A stretch of 64,000 nucleotides of DNA. Source: Serinus canaria (lineage: Eukaryota; Chordata; Aves; Passeriformes; Fringillidae). The stretch covers positions 121,644,874 through 121,708,873 of the forward strand of contig NC_066315.1 in NCBI RefSeq assembly GCF_022539315.1. The letters are read 5' to 3'. This document shows, piece after piece, positions 1-12,899 of this stretch; the first letter of the stretch is position 1, and every line of letters starts with the position of its first letter. The position numbers and the translations under genes were made by a program. Under the pieces are notes generated by a model. The model saw nothing but the letters and a program-made list of their open reading frames with translations. It did not search any database and had not been told where the DNA came from.

Positions 1-2740
1 AGATTCAAAACTTTGTGTGGCCTTCAGCTGTGTCTCTAAAATACAAAGATCCAAAGTTTTGTAACTACAAGTAGAGGAGTTATTTTAATTGTCATTAAAA
101 TCACAATTAAACAATTAAATTAGTATTATTTTCCACCATAAACACATCAGAGTAACTAGAGATTAAAATGCCTGTAAAACACATATATCATGTTGACAAG
201 CCTAATATTAAATTTAAAAACTTGTATTTTGCCATTTTTCTTGACACACATTCAAGCACCTTCAAAACACAGGCTTTGCATGTCTGTACATGTAATTTTT
301 TTTGTTTCATTTTGTTGGGGTTTTTTTAATTACTGTAGAGAAATTAGGCAGGGAATCCATCCTAATAAAAATACTCCTCTAGAATAGTGCTCCCACAAAA
401 ATGAGCCCTCAGGGGTGACTAGCTTATGTGACAGATAATGTTTAACTAAGAAATTAGCACTGATGCCTTAGTACAGAACTAGCTTGTTATTTCAAAATAA
501 ATTTTTAATCGTGTATGGAAATTTAGGAGAATGTATGGTGATAATAAAAGATACCATTGAAAATGCTTCCCAATAAACTTACCAATTAGCTTAGTTTAGG
601 TAGAGTACTTGCATTAAAGGTTTTATATAATATATACCTGTAGATTGAGAACTTTGTGAAAATGAGGAATGTCATCTCCTTTTTCATATTTAAGCTTTTC
701 AAAGAACCTTAAAACAAATCAGCTAACTCAGAACAAGAGAGATAAAATAGTATAAGACTTCCATAAATCATACAAGGAAAGACATTCTGAAGTAAATCCC
801 ATGTGGTTTTTATATTGGTTACATTCTGGTTGTACCCAACAGGAAAATGCTTTCTTAAAAAACTTTGCTCTTCTAATTTGGCTGGTCAGGTGAGAATTAA
901 ACTGTGTTTTTGCCAAAACAATAATATCACTGGTTTCAGCAACATTGCCATGAGTTCTGTTAGGAATAGATAACATGTTTTAGTGACCCACAATGCTATT
1001 GTTTATCATCACTGTCTGGAAAGTTTGGTAAATGGTGAGATATCAAACAATGGTAAGTAAACAAAGTAGTGAGGGGTTTTTGGTTCTCAGTGGAGTAGTA
1101 CTAAGACCAATGTAAAATGAAATGTAATGAAGGCAAAGAAATTATTTTTAAAATAATATACAAAATATGAAGAAAAAACTAAACCCAAACCCAACCAAGA
1201 CAAACCAGAATCTGAACGAGTATATGAGCACAGTAACTTTGCAAACACCTTTTGAGCAGGAAAGGTCTTGAGGGGGGTGTTTCAAAAATAGGCAGAGGTG
1301 AAATGAATGGGATTTTGCAAGAAAGCCAGTTCAATGCTGTAGGAACCATCAAAGTCAAAGCTAGATTGCCTGCTGGTTTGGGGTCTGGTGGGGAAAGTCC
1401 CTCAATAGTGGGTGATTTGTAAACTCACTTTCTTCTTTCAAACAGTATGTTGCCTGCTCTCTGCTGTTTGAAGTGAATTTAATATTCATAGGCACATCTA
1501 CAAGCTGTTTACTCTGACTGGAGGGGTAGGTGGTGGTGTTTAGTACCCCTGCTTTGTGACCCTTCTTCCACAACACATGCTTTCAGGACTCAAGCATCAG
1601 CAGGCCAGGTTGGTATATTAGTTGAACAGCTTCTTCCCAAAGGAAATAAGAGAACTGGGAGGGAGTGGGATCACAGCCTTCTGGGAACCTTTTTTCTAAA
1701 TCCTACAGATTCTTGGGTGCAACATGTATTTGCAGAAACTCTGTGGCTTACTTAGTTATTACAAAGACATATCCTTGTTGCTTGTGGTAATTTCAGAGAT
1801 TTCATGTCACATTTATGAGAACAAAGATCTTAAAGCTGATGGCCTGGCCAAAAATCAGTCTGGGTAAAAATCTCTGCACCCTCAAATTCCCCATTTGTTT
1901 CCACAGAGAAATGGTGTTCTTCATTTTCTTTCCAGAGCTATGTAGTACAGCATTCCTGTAGAGCAATAAACAGCTGCTCTCTTTCTCCCCTACACCATTT
2001 ATTATAGGCCTTTCATAGAGATTGTTTATACCAGTTTAGAACCTGCTAGGGTGAAAAATACTATCTACATTTAAAATTAATTATCTATATAATCTTCTGG
2101 TGTTTTGCCAGAACATAGATCTTCTTTTGCTTTTACCCCATAGCTATTAATTGCTATAATTGCTATTTTATTTCTTACACATATTTATCAAGTAGTTACC
2201 CACATTGCCTGTCTGATGACCCTGTTAATATTGCATAAAATTCCCCTGATCAAATTGCTTACAGTTTTTTTTTGGAATAACTCACCATTTCAATGAGACA
2301 CAATTGTTTTACACACAGATGGTGTGAAAACTATATGGTGATAAGTCATTATTTGTTCAAAAAAGATTTTGTTGACGCTAGTATTTAAACAGTCATGTTA
2401 TATGCAGGAGCTAATTCAATGTCAAGGTGTTCGAGCTCACTGTTTAAAATCTTTGTTTTCAGTTCAAAAGAAGAAATCTTGTAGGAGTGCTTAGTTTGAA
2501 GGCACACTAGAAAGCTGAACATTAAACAATTAGGCATGGAAGAAAGCCCACCTGAAACTTATTTCAAATAATTCCTGGTTCAGTCATGTTCTGCCTTTCC
2601 TTTTAAATATAATTTATAAACTGTTTCTATAAGAAATATTCACAATTCTTTTAGTTCAGTTATCTGGTAATGATTTATAAATCGTGCATGATGCTCTGTA
2701 AAACATTCATTTTCCATTATGCCTGTGAGGGAGTGAGTCT
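1..2740. other. Non-coding AT-rich sequence
   Basis: No recognisable gene, repeat family or RNA gene on either strand. Open frames are under 85 codons and look random. By vertebrate synteny around PEX2 this side would lead towards ZFHX4, but nothing of ZFHX4 is visible. Confidence 0.6.
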
Positions 2741-2748
2741 TGTAGGTA

Positions 2749-2990
2749 TTGGGGAGGGAGGGAGGGGGAGGGAGGGAGGGAGGGAGGGCGGGAGGGAGGG
2801 AGGGAGGGAGGGAGGGAGGGCGGGAGGGAGGTGATGTGAGGAGGGAGGGAGGGAGGGAGGGAGGGAGGTGGAGGGAGGGAGGGAGGGAGGGAGGGAGGGA
2901 GGGAGGGAGGGAGGGAGGAGGGAGGGAGGGACGGGAGGGGGGAGGGTGAGGGCGGGAGGAGGGAGGGCGGGAGGGAGGGAGGTGGAAGGG
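2749..2990 (+). repeat. (GGGA)n purine tract
   Basis: About 240 bases of GGGA/GGAG repeats, G- and A-only except for occasional GGGC, GGTG and similar interruptions. Runs of GGG separated by one base satisfy the G-quadruplex pattern many times over. Both strands read as long open frames here (Gly/Arg/Glu on +, Pro/Ser/Leu on -), which is a consequence of the repeat and not a gene. Confidence 0.95.
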
Positions 2991-3158
2991 AAGACAGTAA
3001 GAAATAGACAAACACAAAAGAAACAAAGAAAGCACAGAACACAAAGCACAATGACAAGAAAGACAAGACACAGTACAGAAAGACAGACAGGAAGGCAGTA
3101 AGGAATGCTGAAGGAATGGAACGGAATGAAGGACTGGCATTCCTGAATGTCCTTCGTA
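2991..3158. repeat. Purine-rich degenerate spacer between the two simple-repeat tracts
   Basis: A/G-rich sequence with many GAAAGACA-like and GGAATG-like words links the (GGGA)n tract to the (TTCC)n tract. GGAACGGAATGAA near 3118 recurs as the inverse TTCATTCCGTCC near 3182, so the middle of the locus is partly an imperfect inverted repeat. Confidence 0.6.
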
Positions 3159-3243
3159 CTTCCTTCCTTCCTTACTTCAGTTCATTCCGTCCTTCCTTCC
3201 TCCTTCCTTCCTTCATTCCTTCCTTCCTTCCTTCCTTCCTTCC
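3159..3243 (+). repeat. (TTCC)n pyrimidine tract
   Basis: About 85 bases of TTCC repeats interrupted by TTACTTCAGTTCATTCCG and CCTTCATT. It is pyrimidine-rich on the + strand, the opposite strand bias from the GGGA tract 170 bases to the left. Confidence 0.9.
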
Positions 3244-3249
3244 CACTTT

Positions 3250-4425
3250 CTCCATGAAAGGAGATATTCCTCATGTTGGTCTAGTTGCTCTGACAGGGAG
3301 GGTTGATCTTTTGCACCTCACTACACTTCAGGCACAGGAAGTGAAGAAATGATTGCCTGTGTGAGACTCACAACTCCCTATCACCATTAGTCCCATGAAA
3401 ATGAGAGGAAAAAAAATAGATTAGCTGGGATTTGTGGACTGGGAATCCCTAGTCTGGAATTCATAGACAATTATGACTAGAGAGGTTTGCTTTCTGCATT
3501 ACACAGGCCATAAAACTTCTTTGAGTCTTTTATAAAATGCAGAAAATAAATGCCTGCCTAGAGCCAAAGTGAGCTGAGCTCAGAAACTTGCATTCCTTTC
3601 TGCCATTGCACAGTCTGCATCACTTACTGGCCCAGATGTCTTACAGGCCATTCATGGTGGAGTCATTTTCTTCTGGTCTGTCACACAAATTTGAACAGCA
3701 ACCTGAATATACAAATACTTGCAGCATTCATTTTTGATAAGACTCAGAAAACATAATGTGTTACTTAATGAATTTTTACTTAATATATTTATTGTAGACA
3801 ACTTCATATGGATGATGGCTTCAGATACATGAAGGATTGCACAGCACTCAGCAAATCAACAAAAATTTTTCCGTTTGCTTTTGTGTGTGCATAAAAGTCA
3901 TGATGAGTCAGCTGCAACATAAACCATTGACACAGCAGCTCTTCAACACAGTTTGCCTGTTTGGAGGCATCAAGAGAATTGAAAATAGTTTCTCTAAGCA
4001 ATCTGGGCAGTTTAGGTGTATTTAAAAAACACAACCCAAAACAAATTTACACTAAGGACTTGAATAAAGCAACTTTTTTTGTGTTATGTATAAACCCCAC
4101 AGGATACTTTGTCATACAGCACTCCCTCTCCTACCTCTTCCAAACTAATGAAATGCTACTGGCTCTGAACAGCCATCCCTCGAAGGGGAGGCCTTCTAAC
4201 AAAATCACTTAAAGAGAATTCAGACCCCAATTATATTCACCAGATAGCCCCTGTTTTTCTAATTCTCATAACACAGGTGCCATAGCTATTAGGACAATTA
4301 AAAATTATTAATTCTGCATCACAGATTGAATCATGAATCACAGAAAATGGACCAAAGTCTTACTGAAGTAAATCCATTTTAAAAGCCTTTCAGTAATTAA
4401 AAATGTAGCAAAAACCACGGAGCAG
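3250..4425. other. Non-coding sequence
   Basis: No gene or repeat recognised. Open frames are short and overlapping on both strands, without protein character. Confidence 0.55.
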
Positions 4426-4429
4426 TTGA

Positions 4430-5030
4430 GTTAAGGTGAGCCAATGTTTTGGGTGTGGTGGCACAGAAGGATAGCTTCTGCAGACTTTATGCTTTGGAGG
4501 AAAGGCCTTGCTGCATACCAATCTGGGCAATAAAAGAGCCACTGGTTTTCAGTAGTTAACAATAAAACCAGGCAGGAAGAAGCATCTTTTAAACCAGGCA
4601 GAGCAGCACAATAGCAAAGAAAAGTTGCTTTTGGAAGCCCAGCTAACACCAGGTTTTGGACCACTTCAGATGCATTAAAATAGCAAAGCAGCACGAGATG
4701 ATTGTCAGTGTGGTATCTTCCGAGCATCAGTAATGTCCCTGATACAGATTTTCCAGTCAGGGACGAACTGCTGAGTATGTTGGGAACAGAGTGGAGGATG
4801 AAGCAGTCCGGGTTATGGGAGCAAGGAAAGATGCAGCACAGCTGATGACTTGCTGGACAGAAACTCCATTCCATGCCACATCTGTGCCAGATGTGTAATG
4901 CCACAGTTCTCAGTCAGAATAAAAAAAATACAAGAAAAAAAAAACAACAAACCAACAAAAATAAAATCAATAAAATCAATCAATTAAACAAATACAACCA
5001 AAACCCCGATAACCACCAAAACCAATAGCT
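4430..5030 (+). other. GC-richer block with A-rich tail, possible old retrocopy or LTR fragment
   Basis: Bases 4430-4915 are visibly richer in G/C than their surroundings and are followed by AATAAA (4918-4923) and then about 100 bases dominated by A (AAAAATACAAGAAAAAAAAAA and onward). That order is what a retroposed transcript on the + strand would leave. The minus strand has a 157-codon open frame over the same block with no domain I know. An unidentified LTR next to an A-rich simple repeat is the main alternative. No target-site duplication could be defined by eye. Confidence 0.3.
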
Positions 5031-6665
5031 GATTGCCAGATTCTCCAGAGAAATTACAACCTTTTTTGCCTTTTCAAGCCTTCTGCAAGATGCTTTAGCT
5101 GCAAGCTCAGACATTATGTGTTTTTCCTGGAATGGCTCCCATTTCACATATAATTTTTAATGTTATTGTCCCAGTTACTAAGTAACATAAATTTGCCATA
5201 CACATCCTTCCCTTTAAATCCTATTCCTGTGTTACACTTGATTCTTTAAATCACCCAGTCAATTCATTTATGTACATAGAAGGATCAGAGAAACAACAGG
5301 TTTTATTGACTGAAATATTGAAGTGCTTTAACTTCGACAAGCTGTAGCTTCGTTCAGTGTAAAGTGTTTATTTGTAAGTCAGTGTTCCAGTCTTTTATGC
5401 TAAATAAGAAGATTATTTTTTTAAAAGAGTATATTTTTGAGATATTAAATGTATTATGAAGTAACTCAATTCTACAGAAAATGAGAACTTTTCAGAAGTG
5501 ATGTGGCCACATCCAACCTCTGCTAACAGAAGGATAAGTAGTTTATTTACATTTAAAGCAGTGAAACATTTTGTCCCTTGATTGAGAATTATAGACTCCC
5601 ACATTTGTAATGCTTATTTTAGGCTTGCATAGCTCAGCTTTGAGTCACTGGTCAACTCATTATGATTATGCATTCACTGTTGCAAGTGCTATCTGTTTTC
5701 TCTGCACTCTACAAGTACTCCCACAAGGCAAACTTAAATTCCCACGGAGGTATCTCTGGAGGCATTTGTAAACTTGGAGTAACTCCTGCATACTTGTCTT
5801 TTTATCTCTCTTTTTAAGTGACAGAGAAGTAGCATTGGGAATATCTAATATGCCAAGATGTGCACTGTCAGATTCTCACAACACCACCCCCCTTCCGTCA
5901 TCCTGTCTTTGTTAGGCCAGGGTAATTAGTTCTTCTCATGGCTGGTAATTAAAGCCAGATCTCATGGACCTAAACACTTTGGGAAAGAAGATTAATGATA
6001 GGGCCTCTGGTTTTGGGACTCACAAAGGTGGGGAAATTGTAATGAGTGGGAGGAGGAATGTGGAAGAAAGGAGTTGTTCTGCGCACTAATTGGAGAAAAT
6101 GGCAAACACATGACTTCTGGGAAGAGAAAAGTATAATGGCATTGTCTCTCCCTTTTTGTAAGACATTTGCTTGCAGTACATTTCCCTTTCCTTCAACTTG
6201 AGTGCATCAGGAAGAATAAAAATAATTTTCTTCCCACTAGGAAATGCAGATAGAAGAGTGTGGAGGCAGCAGCCACCCAGCATGACTGAGAGTGGCTCAG
6301 CTTTGACTGGTGACTGTGAGCCAGCCTGCATCCCAGATACGGTCAGGGCAAGGGCCACTCACCACTGTATCCTTTGTATCCTATTGTTTTATTTCAGAAT
6401 CTCAGAGAGAGATTAAAAAAATCTGTCTTCCAAGATGCTGACTCATGTAGAGTTTTGTGGGTTTTTGTTTTCTTTTTTGTTTTCTTTTAGTCATTGCATA
6501 TATAGAGCTTACTAAAATAATAATTAAATGTATTAGCTTTTGAGATTTCATTCCCCCAACCCCAAAATACTCATTGATGAACTTGAAAAATTTTGAAGCA
6601 AACTATTTGAGACAAAATGTAAAAAATCTCAATTAGTTCTTCAAGCATACATCTGTATCAGCATT
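5031..6665. other. Non-coding sequence
   Basis: No gene, RNA or repeat family recognised. Open frames are at most 90 codons and overlap each other on opposite strands. Confidence 0.55.
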
Positions 6666-6667
6666 CC

Positions 6668-6748
6668 TAGAATCATAGAATTGTTTGGGTTGAAAGGGAC
6701 CTTAAAGATTATTTAGTTCCAACCCCCCTGAGAAGGGCATGGACAAAT
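6668..6748 (-). mobile_element. CR1 LINE, 3'-end fragment
   Basis: Reads on + as the reverse complement of an avian CR1 3' end: AGAATCATAGAATTGTTTGG, then GGGACCTTAAAGATTATTTAG and TTCCAACCCCCCTGAGAAGGGCATGG. Only about 80 bases remain, a strongly 5'-truncated copy as is usual for CR1. Confidence 0.9.
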
Positions 6749-9700
6749 GAAAACCCTTAAATTCAGTGGAATTTATGTACATCTCATGTCCAAGAACAGG
6801 TCATAAGTGCTTGATTGCAAGATCAGCTGTTGCTGTTATTAAAGTTTTGTAGTACTAGAACACTAAAGGGACCCTTATCTAATTAGGATCCCGTTCAACA
6901 TTGGAATAAAAATAAATCTGTTGTGTAAGGAAGAGTGCACTCTAACATGGGGAAACAGGTGAAGTGTATTTTGGAGGAAGGAAACAAAAGACAGAGAAAG
7001 AAGAAATACAGGGGGAAAAAATAAATTCTTTTCAAGCTAAGTGACTTTAAGAATGTGCAGTGAAGTACTGGTCAGTTATCCACCTTTGTTTGGATCCCAC
7101 TGGCAAAGAGGCTTGAAGCTGAGCTAAAAAAGAAAAATCAGTTAGTGGATCACAATAAACAGAAAGAAATCAAGCCATAGAAATCCATGTGCTTGTTTTT
7201 GTTGGTCTTAACTCACAGTCTTTGAGGAAAAACACAGCTTGAGATTTAACTCCCACTGAAATGATTAAAATAAGTAGCTCAGGGACAGTTTCATTTACTT
7301 CTGTTCCAGGCCATACCTATGCTATGTGAACTACCCCTAAGCAGTACTCAACAATGACAAAGCTAATTTTAAAATAATAAGGAAGTTGTCCCAATAGGTT
7401 CTCTAGTTACATAGAAACTTTTTCCATCTCCACAAACACAAATTAATAGGAAAATTACAGAGCCGGATCCCCGCCGCAGGAATCTGTTTCCCTGCTTCTT
7501 CTCTCTAACATGAGTCAGTTTTGTACATGAATTTTTACCAGGTGTGGAAACGTATGTTAGCACTGAGATTCTGTAAAACTTCTAATTCAATGGAGCTTTA
7601 CGTGTCTGAACTCCAAATATTTAACTTAGGTTTATTGGCTCACTGCTTTTTAAGGAACCTTATGTGGATTAAACTCTGCCTAGTAGGCCATGTATGTTAA
7701 GTTTCCAGCAATAATTTTCCCCCTGGTTTCTCAATTTCTTTTACTAAGGCTCACAGAAACACCAAAGTAAAACTAGTAAACCAGGAAGAGCTTACCTTTT
7801 TCAAATATTGCCAGCAGTTTATAACAGTATCTGTGCTTCATCTTGTTATTTATTTGAGTCACTTTTTTCAGAGTGGACTCCAAGTTTTAGGCAATAATTT
7901 GCATGACTCAGACCTTGAAATGACAGTAAAAAAAGGGTAATTCACTAAGAGCATCTACACATATTTTCATGTGTGTGCACATGCATATATATCAACTAAG
8001 GAGCAAAAAATACTCATCAGATGTTCTGCTGCACATAAAAAAAAGGGGCTTTTATACACATTCAAAAATGTAAGGGATAGCAGAATGGGAAACTGGTGTG
8101 TTATGGTATATTTAATACAACTGACATGCAATTCAAACCTTGGCTGAAGTCAAAGCAGGCTTCGGATGCCAAGACCTGAAAAGCAGATCCCTACAAAGTG
8201 TGAAAAAGATTATTGAAAACTGATCCAAGTGTTTAAAGGATTAGCAAAGCAAAGGCGGGCTTGGATTTTCTCTGACCTGACAGTACTGGCTTTTGAGCCA
8301 GCTTCCAAGAGTTTTCAGTATTCTTCATTGTTGTGGTGGCTTGTGCAGTTTCTAGAAGGTTATGATTAGTGACAGAGGCTGGATTAATTGAGAAATTTAC
8401 AAAGTTCAGAATTAAAACTCATGGGTTGATAAGGGTCTAATTAGCATTTTAGAGGCTGTGGAACCGTAAAAGTTACAGTCTCTCCAGGGAATGAAGAGTG
8501 ACTGAATGTTTTCTGAAGAAACTTGTTGTATACTTCTGGGACAGGAAGAGCCATCAGAACAGACCTAATGCTAAAGAAACAGTGTGGGAAAAGTTCAAAG
8601 GCTCATTTGGACCTATTTATCTCATGAAAAAGAATGGAGACTATAAAGATGACTGGCAAGAAAAATAATCTAAGTAAAAATTTTCAGCGGTAGAGGGTTG
8701 AGACAAGAACTAATTGGCTTTTTAGTGTAGGCTTGAGAGCATGTGATTGTTCATATGCATTTAAATAACTGCCATAAATACACCAGTTGTCCTGACTAAA
8801 TTAAAAGGTAAATAAATGTTTGCTTAAAACTATTTTGCCACAAGATTTATATTTATGATAAAGTTGTCCAGATTTCAACTTATTCATAAGTTTTTCTCCC
8901 GTAAAGAGACATCCAAAATTCAGAGCATTTTGATTCCTATTGTTTCAGGCTTTTGCAGATTACTGTTGCAGAAAGAAAAGAGAATGTGTGATCTGTAGTG
9001 ATGGTGGGAAGACAAGTGTTAATATTCACTCCTGGCCAATCCAGCCATGTAGGAAGCAGAAATGTACATTTTTCTAGAAGGTGAAATTCAGATTGTTTTA
9101 CAGAAGTAAGAGAAAAATTAGAGGAAAAATAATGAAAATAAGAAGGAATGAAAGGAGGAGGGGAATGGAATGAAAGGAATATGAACCAAAATCTTCCAAG
9201 TCCTTTTCCAGTTCTGACCCAGATCATGAATACATTTGCCTGACTAAAGACTAAGTTCAAAAGTAATGTGCTAGCATTTAGCTCTGAACTTTTTGCAAGT
9301 GTGTGACAGAGGCTGAGTGAGTGTTGTACAAGATAGGACATACATTCTTCAAGTTAAATAAACATAATGAGCAGATACAAGTTGTATCCTGGAACTTTAT
9401 GCTTTCTTCATATTTTTTAAATGTTAGGAGGATGAATTTGATTTGGGAACTTTTAATCACCTTTGTTGTAAGCCAGTCTCTTCAAGGGGCTTCCGGAGCA
9501 AAGCAAGCCACAGCCTGATTGATCATTTTTAAAGGGATTCCATTGGCCACACATTTACTCAAAGCTGAGTCTTTTATATTTTCTGTGACAAAGTAATCCT
9601 GGTTAGGTTCACAAGGTGAATATAGAAAAAAACCCAAGAAAATGAGAACTAGAAGAAACTTGTATTTCTCATTTTCAGGCCTACAATACACAGTGTTTCC

Positions 9701-12700
9701 CACCTTCAACCCTATGGGAATTCCTCTCCCACAAAAATAACTGAGTAACCAAACCTTTTTGCTCTTCTTTTCTCAGGAGACATGAAACAACTAGAAGCAC
9801 TCAGAAATGCTGGATAGTCTTAATAAGAAAACTCTGTGGAAAACAAAAACAGCTCCCAAAAACTTTACATATAACCTGCATCATCTTCATGCAAAAATTG
9901 ACTTTGTTGTTTACTGCTGCAGTCAGTTTTTAAAACAGTAATAAGAAGGAAGAAATTTACAGTCATTTAAACGCTGTGGACAGGCGTTGCTAAGCTGCAG
10001 TGCTTTGGCTACTGATAAAACAAATTAGCATCAGAGTAAGAATAGGACAAGATAGTGCTATGACAGAAATAATATAAGGAATACTAAGAACCCAGGTGTA
10101 CATAATTAAGATTGTAATTCAAGCAAAGGGTTCTGGTGACATCATTTATCAATGTCACTGCAAATTCTCAATGGAATTACAGCTTTGTATGTAGAATTCA
10201 GATATACGTGATTTGTTAGAATACATGAGGAATGTTTCTATTAAAAGTAGACAGACAATATGTTAACCTCAACTAGTGGTGGTGACAGGATGAGATACAA
10301 AGAGAAGAGGGTTTTTTTCCTATTCTAGCACAAAAGAAGGATGGAACAGTCAGACTATTTCTAAGATATTTGGAAATTAAATTTGTTGAAAATACTGACT
10401 AAGGGCTTTTCACCCCCCCAAAAAAGCAGAAAAAGTTTCAGTTCTAATGTGATTCAATATGTCAATAAAAAACAGAGTTTTACTGCAAAAATGAACAAAG
10501 GAACAGCCAAAACTACTTATTTGTCCATCTCATAGTGCAGGACAAAATCACATTAAAATAAGATCAAGAAAAAAATTTCCATTAAAAGGATGGTATAAAA
10601 TATTTACAATTAAACTCACAATAAGGCAAGTAGTAAATTATTAATTGCAAATTAACTCATTTTTAGCAGGAAAAAAGAGTGACGATTGTAAATACATGTA
10701 CTGAAAGGAGATTATTATTCTTACTCTTTCTGAATGTCTGATTCTGCCTTTATTCTTATAACCAGAATATTTTTGTGAACATAATTATGAAACAGAGGGC
10801 CCACAGCTTGTGAGAATTTTAAAGACCTTAACTGAACTTAAATGATAATTAATGCAAAATCACATTCTTAAATTAGGCTCCTAAATAAAATTTCAATGCC
10901 ACACTACTTGTTACTCAGTTACTTTGTGGATTTTTCAGCCTTGCTCCGATGCCCATAGACCTTGCACAATGAAAGTGAACAGAATCTCCTTGAGAAAGCA
11001 TCACTCAGGAAATAGTGATGCCTCCCAGAAACACAGTGCAGAACAGTGGGAGGCTTGTTGGTGTGAGGCTTGACTACTGAATGATTAGAGAGAAAGGTCC
11101 TAATCAATGCAGTGAAGAAAAGGTTTTCTTTTGACTTGACAAACTTAGCACTAAATCGTACCTGCATGAAGTTCCTGCAGGTGTAGCTATAAAAATTCAC
11201 TAAATTAGTCAAGGCACTGTGGATTTTTTCAGTTTTGGTCACTTTCTGAAGTACTCTAATTAAACCCTACAAATTGCATTCCGTTTTAAGTGTACAGCAA
11301 AACTTGTGATGCTCTTGAATACAATCTAAAATGTGTTTCTGGATTATATATGGTCACTGATAATATCATCAATTTTTCAAGCTTATCATGCGTACACTGC
11401 AATACTATCTCAAAAGATAACATAGTCTCTGAAACTTTCAGGAAGTGCTGACTGATGCAATACAGTTGTGGGGTATTTAGTTCTTATTAGAGAGTTGTGG
11501 GGTTTTAGCTCTCTGTTGCTGAAGTGCATAACTTTTATAAAAACTGAAATGAACAACGATATAGGGACTAGTAGCAATGCTTCTATTCCAAGTTCACAAG
11601 TCTTGAAAGTCTAGTTTTGTACATTATGCTTGAAGAGAATAGCTTGAGCAGGAGTAGTTTTGACCTTGAGTAACTTAATTTGGAAAGGAAATTTGGCCAA
11701 ACTAGCTCAATGGAGGAGTTCTCATCAAGGATTAATGCAGAGGATCAATATGAACTTTTTATAGCAGACTATTTTTGAGAGAGGACAACAAAAGGTTAGA
11801 GTACTTTAAAACTTGAAAAAGCAAATTAGTATCACTTAAAGTGGGCAGTATAGGAATGAGAATGGAAAAAGCAGGGATCTTGATTTCATGCCAGCATTTT
11901 GTAATACCATACAACTAAAATACAGAGAAAACTGTCTTTCAAATTATATTTTAGTATCTTTTTGCAACCATAGCTGAGTTTTTAAACATTTTACTACCCT
12001 GTCTCTTCGTATGGCTCTGAATAAAAACACTTATGATTGCAATTGATTGATGTTACTATCACAATTTTTCTATTTTCTACAAGGTCAAGATTGCATATAA
12101 ACATATGTCTTTATTTGAAAATTTAAAGGCTTAATTACCTTCTAAACTAAAGAGCTATGGAAAACACATAAACATAGCTCTTCCTTGAGTTCCTGTATGC
12201 ACAAATCCCACTCCTGAAGTGTAAAAGCTCCTGTAATGGGGAATCAGGCCCCTTAATTGCCCTGTCAGTGGCAACAAATATTTATGCATGACCTTATGCT
12301 ACCTTACCTAAAGAACTACAGGGCAGATTGATCCCACTTACTGTCCCCATCACTGTCTCCTCTCCCCTTGCCTCTCCCTGAACTACAAATCAAACTCTAA
12401 TATGGCTTCTTAGCCCAACTCACATCTGACATTTTTCATCTGGCAGACTCTCAAGAGCTGACTACCCACCCATGTGCCATTTCAGTTCAGCAAGATCCAT
12501 GAGCACTGGGGGTGTTTAGAAAGTCCAGAAGGTATGTCCAGCTACCTGAAGCCATCCCAGCATATCCATCTGTGACAGATTCCAGTGCATTTCAGTCCAT
12601 TTTAGAATACTGTTAAAAGTCTGGTTAACATCTTTGTAGATGGCACTAAATGTGTTTTAAAAAGTATTTCCCAAGCTTTATGCAAAATCAAAAATTTTCT

Positions 12701-12735
12701 AGCATGGTTATTTAATTCAGAGTCTCAAAATTTTA
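6749..12735. other. Non-coding sequence
   Basis: About 6 kb without a recognisable gene or repeat family. A mildly purine-rich patch lies at 9105-9180. Open frames (up to 134 codons) are AT-driven and lack domain signatures. Confidence 0.55.
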
Positions 12736-12784
12736 TGTTTCTGACGCTTGCTTCAGTCTTGACCTGAAGCAAGCGTCAGAAACA
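12736..12784. repeat. Perfect 21-bp inverted repeat with 7-base loop
   Basis: Arm 12736-12756 (TGTTTCTGACGCTTGCTTCAG) pairs without mismatch with arm 12764-12784. The loop is TCTTGAC. No flanking terminal repeats or miRNA family match is recognised. Confidence 0.95.
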
Positions 12785-12841
12785 GGCCAAGCTAAGTTCC
12801 TGAAAAGCAGCAAATGGTTTCTCCAGATAAACAATCTTCTT

Positions 12842-12897
12842 GGCCATAACAGCCATTTAACTTAGGTTGATATTTTATGGGGCAAGTAAATTTTCTC
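12842..12897 (+). repeat. Dispersed ~56-bp repeat, copy 1
   Basis: Shares GCCATTT, TAGGTTGATATTTTAT and GGGCAAGTAAATTTTC in the same order with 15912-15968, with only a few mismatches and one indel. The family is not recognised. Confidence 0.85.
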
Positions 12898-12899
12898 AT

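Noticed and set aside
2640..3140. Pro/Ser- and Gly/Arg-rich open frames over the GGGA tract
   Set aside because: Translation of a simple repeat, open in several frames on both strands; not a gene.
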